From positions 62,001 to 126,000 of the forward strand of contig NZ_KB898473.1 of the NCBI RefSeq assembly GCF_000377645.1: a stretch of 64,000 nt of DNA, read 5' to 3'. The notes beneath the pieces were generated by a model that worked only from the letters and a program-made list of their open reading frames with translations, was not told where the DNA came from and did no database searches. Below, in pieces: positions 57,377 through 64,000 of this stretch (position 1 is its first letter; each line of letters starts with the position of its first letter). The position numbers were made by a program, and so were the translations under genes. This DNA comes from Thiomonas sp. FB-6. Lineage in GTDB: Bacteria; Pseudomonadota; Gammaproteobacteria; Burkholderiales; Burkholderiaceae_C.

Positions 57377-57396
57377 GCGGGAAACGATGCGCCCGA

Positions 57397-60162
<2,766 letters not shown>

Positions 60163-60237
60163 CGGCGGGCGCGGGCGGCAAGTCCCGGTTCGGCGGGTGC
60201 GACAATGCGGCAAACGTGCATTCTAGGCAAGGCCCCC

Positions 60238-60828
60238 ATGTCTCTGTTGAGCAGTTTTCGTGCCCGCAAGCCCGCGTCGGCGACCGCTGCCTGGACCGAG
60301 CGCATCGTCGACGCGCTGCTGCAGATGCCCGCGTGGCTGGCGCTGTCGCGCACGGAGGCGAGGGCCGTGGCCGAACGCATGCAGGTGCGCACCATGCCGG
60401 CCGGCTCGGCCTTCATCCGCCAGGGCGACCCGGCTCCGGGCAGCGGCATGATGCTGCTGCTCGACGGCGAAGTGGCCATCGAGAAAAAGGGTTCGGGCCC
60501 GCAGGGCGACAGCCTGGTGGTCTCGCTGGCGCGCCCCGGGGCGCTGCTGGGAGAGATGGGCATACTCAACGACGCGCCGCGCTCGGCCAGTTGCGTGGCC
60601 AGCACCGACGTGGTGCTGGCCCTGCTGAGCAGCCAGGCGCTGAAGGACCTGGTGGAACAGTCGCCGCACGCGGCGGCCAAGCTGGCGCTGGGCATCGCCT
60701 CGCGCCTGGCCGAGCAGCTGCGCTCGACCTCGAACAAGTTGTCCACGCTGTCGGCCGTCACCGCGGCCATGCACCCCACGCTGGACGCCGCCTCGCTCAC
60801 CGGCGCCGCCCGCCGACAGCGTGGATGA
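60238..60828 (+). CDS. Cyclic-nucleotide-binding-domain protein without HTH
   Basis: Predicted 196-residue protein with a single cNMP-binding beta-barrel (VRTMPAGSAFIRQGDPAPGSGMMLLLDGEVAI, GALLGEMGILNDAPRSASCVASTD) and the following helices, but no DNA-binding helix-turn-helix after it. In the phosphate-binding cassette GEMGILNDAPRSA the Glu and Arg expected for cyclic nucleotide contact are present. It may be a regulatory subunit acting on a partner protein. The start ATG 60238 follows a purine-rich GGCAAGG. It is divergent from metH C-part and convergent with the arsR-type gene. Confidence 0.8.
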   Translation: MSLLSSFRARKPASATAAWTERIVDALLQMPAWLALSRTEARAVAERMQVRTMPAGSAFIRQGDPAPGSGMMLLLDGEVAIEKKGSGPQGDSLVVSLARPGALLGEMGILNDAPRSASCVASTDVVLALLSSQALKDLVEQSPHAAAKLALGIASRLAEQLRSTSNKLSTLSAVTAAMHPTLDAASLTGAARRQRG

Positions 60829-60838
60829 GACGGGACCA

Positions 60839-60862
60839 GCGGCTGTGCCTGCGCACAGCCGC
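60839..60862. terminator. Hairpin between convergent genes
   Basis: GCGGCTGTGC and GCACAGCCGC form a perfect 10-bp stem with loop CTGC just after the cNMP-domain gene. No T-run follows. A further 16-bp palindrome, GCAGCTTGCAAGCTGC at 60880-60895, lies next to it, just beyond the arsR stop. Either may terminate the two convergent transcripts. Confidence 0.5.
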
Positions 60863-60909
60863 GCGCCCGTCGAATCCGAGCAGCTTGCAAGCTGCGAGGT
60901 GGACGTGTC

Positions 60910-61344
60910 TTAGTCGTTGCGGCGCAGCGCCAGGCGCTCGCTCTGACCCACCGACTGCGGGTCGGCCAGTTCGATGGCGATCTGCGTGCACACGACCCGG
61001 CACAGCTGCATGGCCTGCTGGCTCTGCACGCGGTACTGGATGCTGTTGCCCGTGCGCCGGCGCGACACGATGCCGGCCAGGTACAGCACCTTCAGGTGCT
61101 GCGACACGTTGGGCTGGGTCGACTGCACGTCGGCGACGATCTCGTTGACGCCCTTCTCGCGGTCGCAGATGGCGTTCAGGATGCGCAGGCGCAGCGGAGT
61201 CGACAACACGCCGAACAATTCGGCGGCCGCGGCGAACACGCGCTCGGCTTCGCCCTCGGGGGCCTCGAGCACGGCAGCGCTGCGCGGCGGGGGCGCGTTG
61301 CGCCGCTGGCCGGCGGCGGCACGCGACTCATTCGACATCGGCAT
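60910..61344 (-). CDS. ArsR-family regulator in metH operon
   Basis: Predicted 144-residue winged-helix regulator. The core [35 protein letters not shown] and recognition helix [30 protein letters not shown] are clear ArsR-family traits. Cysteines at AICD and LCRVVC exist, but not in a canonical metal-site motif. The start ATG 61344 has AGGAG six bases before it and lies inside the last 17 bases of the upstream metH N-part, so translation is coupled. Coupling to methionine synthase suggests control of the methionine/SAM cycle; SahR, another ArsR-family protein, is a known precedent, but orthology is not shown. Confidence 0.85.
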   Translation of the reverse strand: MPMSNESRAAAGQRRNAPPPRSAAVLEAPEGEAERVFAAAAELFGVLSTPLRLRILNAICDREKGVNEIVADVQSTQPNVSQHLKVLYLAGIVSRRRTGNSIQYRVQSQQAMQLCRVVCTQIAIELADPQSVGQSERLALRRND

Positions 61345-62395
61345 GGAACACTCCTGTACGCGCGGTGGCGCGCGGGTTTTGGTCGTGCACCGCGTCGGTG
61401 ATCGCGGCGATGTGCTGGGGCGTGGTGCCGCAGCATCCGCCGACGATGTTGACCAGGCCGTCGGCGGCGAATTCGTGCAGCAGGCGCGACGTGACCTCGG
61501 GGGTTTCGTCGAAGCCGGTGTCGCTCATCGGGTTGGGCAGGCCCGCGTTGGGGTAGCAGCTGATGAAGGTGTCACCCGCCTGGCGCGCCAGCTCCTGCAG
61601 GTACGGGCGCATCAGCGCCGCGCCCAGCGCGCAGTTCAGCCCCACCGCCAGCGGCCGCGCGTGTCGCACGCTGGCCCAGAAGGCCGGCACCGTCTGGCCC
61701 GACAGGATGCGCCCCGAGGCGTCGGTGACGGTGCCGCTGATGATCAGCGGCAGGCGCTCGCCGCTGGCCTCGAACCATTCGTCGATGGCGAACAGCGCGG
61801 CCTTGGCGTTGAGGGTGTCGAATATGGTCTCGACCAGGAACAGGTCGACGCCGGCCTCGCCCAGAGCGCGTGCCTGCTCGTAGTAGGACTGGCGCAGCTG
61901 CTCGAAATCCACGTTGCGCGCGCCCGGGTCGTTGACGTCGGGGCTGATGCTGGCCGTCTTCGGGGTGGGCCCGATGGCGCCGGCCACGAAACGCGGCTTG
62001 TCCGGCGTGGCGTGGCGCCGCGCGCTGTCGAGCGCCAGCGCGGCGGAGGCGCGGTTCATCTCGTCGGCCACTTCGGCCAGGCCGTAGTCGTCCTGCGCGA
62101 TGCGGGTGGCGCCGAAGGTGTTGGTCTCGACGATGTCGGCCCCGGCGGCGAAGTAGCTGTCGTGGATGTCGCGGATCACCCGCGGCTGGGTCAGGCTGAG
62201 CAGTTCGTTGTCGCCCTTGAGGTCGCGCGGCCAGTCCTTGAAGCGCTCGCCCCGGTATTGCTCCTCGTTCAGGCGCAGGCGCTGGATCATCGTGCCCATG
62301 GCGCCGTCGAGGATCAGGATGCGCTGGCGCAGCAGTTCGGGCAGTTCGCGCGCGCGCGTGTATTCGCGTCGCGAGGCGGCGGAGTTTTTGCTCAT
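61328..62395 (-). CDS. metH: Methionine synthase, homocysteine-binding part
   Basis: Predicted 355-residue homocysteine S-methyltransferase module, the N-terminal part of a split Met[32 protein letters not shown] and [19 protein letters not shown] match the module; the zinc ligands are Cys254 (GLNCALG) and Cys321-Cys322 ([11 protein letters not shown]). It ends where the pterin domain begins in single-chain MetH. The ATG at 62395 has no Shine-Dalgarno; TAGAAT lies only six bases before it, which could mean a leaderless transcript. arsR overlaps its end by 17 bases. Confidence 0.93.
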   Translation of the reverse strand: MSKNSAASRREYTRARELPELLRQRILILDGAMGTMIQRLRLNEEQYRGERFKDWPRDLKGDNELLSLTQPRVIRDIHDSYFAAGADIVETNTFGATRIAQDDYGLAEVADEMNRASAALALDSARRHATPDKPRFVAGAIGPTPKTASISPDVNDPGARNVDFEQLRQSYYEQARALGEAGVDLFLVETIFDTLNAKAALFAIDEWFEASGERLPLIISGTVTDASGRILSGQTVPAFWASVRHARPLAVGLNCALGAALMRPYLQELARQAGDTFISCYPNAGLPNPMSDTGFDETPEVTSRLLHEFAADGLVNIVGGCCGTTPQHIAAITDAVHDQNPRATARTGVFHADVE

Positions 62396-62588
62396 ATGCT
62401 AATTCTAAAATGCCGGCTCGCCCGCTGCTCGAGAGGGGGTATCCGAGGCCGCCTGGCACGGGTTCGGGCTCGGCGTGTGCGATGCGAAACTCCGCGGGAG
62501 CCGCCCCCGTGAAGCACCCGACGCCTTTTGCGCAAGCGGGCCGCGAGAATCGCCCCCGCTTCCTACAATGGCATTTTTGGTGGATGCC
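62396..62588. promoter_or_regulatory. Divergent spacer with long hairpin
   Basis: The spacer between metH N-part and the FAD-oxidoreductase gene holds a long interrupted stem at 62457-62511: CACGGG pairs with CCCGTG and, inside, GGCTC pairs with GAGCC. TTGCGCAA at 62528-62535 is an 8-bp palindrome. TACAAT at 62564 is a likely -10 for the plus-strand gene. The conserved blocks of cobalamin or SAH riboswitches were looked for and not found. Confidence 0.4.
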
Positions 62589-64000
62589 ATGAACGCCCCT
62601 CAAGCCCCTCAAGCCCCGCTCGCCCCGATCGACCCGCTCGAGGCCCTCGAGCCCACGGCCGCCCAGCCGGTGCAGGACGACGCGCCGGCGCGCCTGCGCG
62701 AGATTCCCTACAACTACACCTCGTTCTCCGACCGGGAGATCGTGATCCGCCTGCTCGGCGCGAGTGCCTGGGAATGGCTGGACCAGCTGCGCCAGCAGCG
62801 CCGCACCGGGCGCAGTGCGCGCATGCTCTACGAGGTGCTGGGCGACATCTGGGTGGTCAAGCGCAACCCCTACCTGCAGGACGACCTGCTGGGCTCGTCC
62901 AAGCGGCGCCAGGCCCTGATCGACGCGCTGTGGCACCGCCTGCGCGAAATCGAGAAACGCCGCGAGGGCCGCGGCGATTCCCAGGCCCAGGCACGCGACG
63001 AGCTGGTGGGGCGCCTGCTCGAGCGCGCGCGCGAGGCGGTGCAGGAATTCGCGGCGTGGTTCGACGCCGTGGCCGCGCTGCGCCGGCGCGCGCAGCGCGA
63101 GCTGGCCCGCCACACGCGGCGCGACAACATCCGCTTCGACGGCCTGTCGCGCGCCGCGCACATGACCGACGCCACCGACTGGCGCGTCGAGGTGCCCTTC
63201 GTCGTGCTCTGCCCGGACACCGAGGCCGAGATGGCCGAGCTGGTGCGCGCCTGCGTGGCGCTGGGCCTGACCATCGTGCCGCGCGGCGGCGGAACCGGCT
63301 ACACCGGAGGCGCGGTGCCGCTGGTGTGGAACAGCGCGGTCATCAACACCGAGAAGCTCGAGGACCTGGGCGAAGTGGAGCGGATCGAGCTGCCCGGCGT
63401 GGCGCAGCCGGTGGCCACCATCCGCACCGGCGCCGGCGTGGTCACGCAGCGCGTGGCCGACCGCGCCGAGCAGGCCGGGCTGGTGTTCGCGGTGGACCCC
63501 ACCTCGGCCGAGGCCTCGTGCATCGGCGGCAACATCGCGATGAACGCCGGCGGCAAGAAGGCCGTGCTGTGGGGCACCGCGATCGACAACCTGGCCTGGT
63601 GGCGCATGGTCGACCCGCAGGGCCGCTGGATCGAGGTGACCCGGCTGGACCACAACCTGGGCAAGATCCACGAGGCCCCGCTGGTGCGCTTCGAATGCAA
63701 GACCTTCGCCCCCGACGGCACCACGCCGCTGGACACCCGGGTGCTGGAGATCCCCGGTGCGCGCTTCCGCAAGGAAGGCCTGGGCAAGGACGTCACCGAC
63801 AAATTCCTGGCCGGGCTGCCGGGCGTGCAGAAGGAAGGCTGCGACGGGCTGATCACCAGCGCGCGCTGGGTGCTGCACCGCATGCCTCCGCGCGTGCGGA
63901 CCTTCTGCCTGGAGTTCTTCGGGCAGGCGCGCGAGGCCATCCCGTCGATCGTGGAGATCAAGGACTTCCTCGACCAGCGTCCGGGCGGCGCCATCCTGGC
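62589..64000 (+). CDS. FAD/FMN-binding oxidoreductase (DUF3683 type), partial
   Basis: The first 470 residues of a large protein that runs off the window. The N-terminal region of about 200 residues ([44 protein letters not shown]) resembles DUF3683, found at the start of about 1300-residue betaproteobacterial oxidoreductases. An FAD-binding type 4 domain follows, with [16 protein letters not shown] near residue 230 and [15 protein letters not shown] near 311, as in D-lactate dehydrogenases and glycolate oxidase GlcD. Family members usually end with 4Fe-4S and cysteine-rich domains, which would lie beyond 64000. Substrate unknown; a 2-hydroxyacid is likely. The start ATG 62589 lacks a strong ribosome-binding site. 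Confidence 0.85.
   Translation, partial: MNAPQAPQAPLAPIDPLEALEPTAAQPVQDDAPARLREIPYNYTSFSDREIVIRLLGASAWEWLDQLRQQRRTGRSARMLYEVLGDIWVVKRNPYLQDDLLGSSKRRQALIDALWHRLREIEKRREGRGDSQAQARDELVGRLLERAREAVQEFAAWFDAVAALRRRAQRELARHTRRDNIRFDGLSRAAHMTDATDWRVEVPFVVLCPDTEAEMAELVRACVALGLTIVPRGGGTGYTGGAVPLVWNSAVINTEKLEDLGEVERIELPGVAQPVATIRTGAGVVTQRVADRAEQAGLVFAVDPTSAEASCIGGNIAMNAGGKKAVLWGTAIDNLAWWRMVDPQGRWIEVTRLDHNLGKIHEAPLVRFECKTFAPDGTTPLDTRVLEIPGARFRKEGLGKDVTDKFLAGLPGVQKEGCDGLITSARWVLHRMPPRVRTFCLEFFGQAREAIPSIVEIKDFLDQRPGGAIL

Noticed and set aside
62396-62588. Cobalamin or SAH riboswitch before metH
   Set aside because: Both were expected on functional grounds. The conserved sequence blocks of either class were not found on the minus strand; only a generic hairpin is present.

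Overview
The window reads as one contiguous piece of a very G+C-rich betaproteobacterial chromosome, most likely Burkholderiales. Pointers are a Calvin-cycle operon in the cbbF-P-T-Z-G-K-A order known from Cupriavidus, the leuS-lptE-holA cluster, the betaproteobacterial type of glutamate-cysteine ligase next to gshB, a methionine synthase split into two genes, and a porin-glnK-amtB operon. No rRNA, tRNA, CRISPR array, insertion sequence or prophage gene was recognised. Apart from one lower-G+C glycosyltransferase gene the region looks like core chromosome.

Layout. 1-5.9 kb (+): a LOG-family protein, an orphan ExbD/TolR protein, then leuS-lptE-holA. 5.9-16.0 kb (-): the cbb operon, read from right to left as cbbF, cbbP, cbbT, cbbZ, cbbG, cbbK, cbbA, cbbY, ending in a family 2 glycosyltransferase. 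cbbR (+) is divergent at 16.3 kb. Between cbbR and cbbF lies an A+T-rich control region with nested dyads and a possible 40-residue peptide. 17.3-21.7 kb (-): rsmE, tal and glnE. 21.9-27.0 kb (+): a giant AsmA-like protein (YhdP type) and a nitrilase-family amidase. 27-29.9 kb: an OmpA-type lipoprotein, a ferritin-like diiron protein and an MGDG-synthase-like glycosyltransferase. 30-33.1 kb (-): an ABC importer pair with no binding protein. 33.5-37.1 kb (+): a CDF metal transporter, a PEBP/YbhB protein, a small membrane protein, a glycerophosphodiesterase and a nucleosidase. 37.1-41.7 kb: RlmL-type methyltransferase (-), an orphan PhnD-like binding protein (+), and gshA-gshB (-). 42.0-44.9 kb (-): porin-glnK-amtB behind a good sigma-54 promoter with two NtrC-type sites. 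45.3-47.3 kb (+): ubiK and yifB. 47.4-51.3 kb (-): a large unknown membrane protein, metY and an AraC-family regulator. 51.4-57.3 kb (+): a complete tripartite RND efflux system. 57.4-62.4 kb: split metH on the minus strand, with an arsR-type regulator coupled to the first half and a cNMP-binding-domain gene on the plus strand between the halves. From 62.6 kb (+) a large FAD/FMN oxidoreductase runs off the end.

How the genes fit together. The cbb operon supplies every Calvin-cycle step present here except RuBisCO, pentose epimerase and isomerase, so RuBisCO must be encoded elsewhere if the cycle runs. CbbZ and CbbY remove waste products of RuBisCO. The porin-PII-ammonium transporter operon is wired for nitrogen limitation. 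metY, split metH and the nucleosidase belong to sulfur amino acid and SAM-cycle metabolism. lptE and yhdP serve the cell envelope.

Caveats. All family calls come from reading motifs and overall resemblance, without database searches. Start codons were chosen by ribosome-binding sites, spacing and family lengths and are stated where uncertain.
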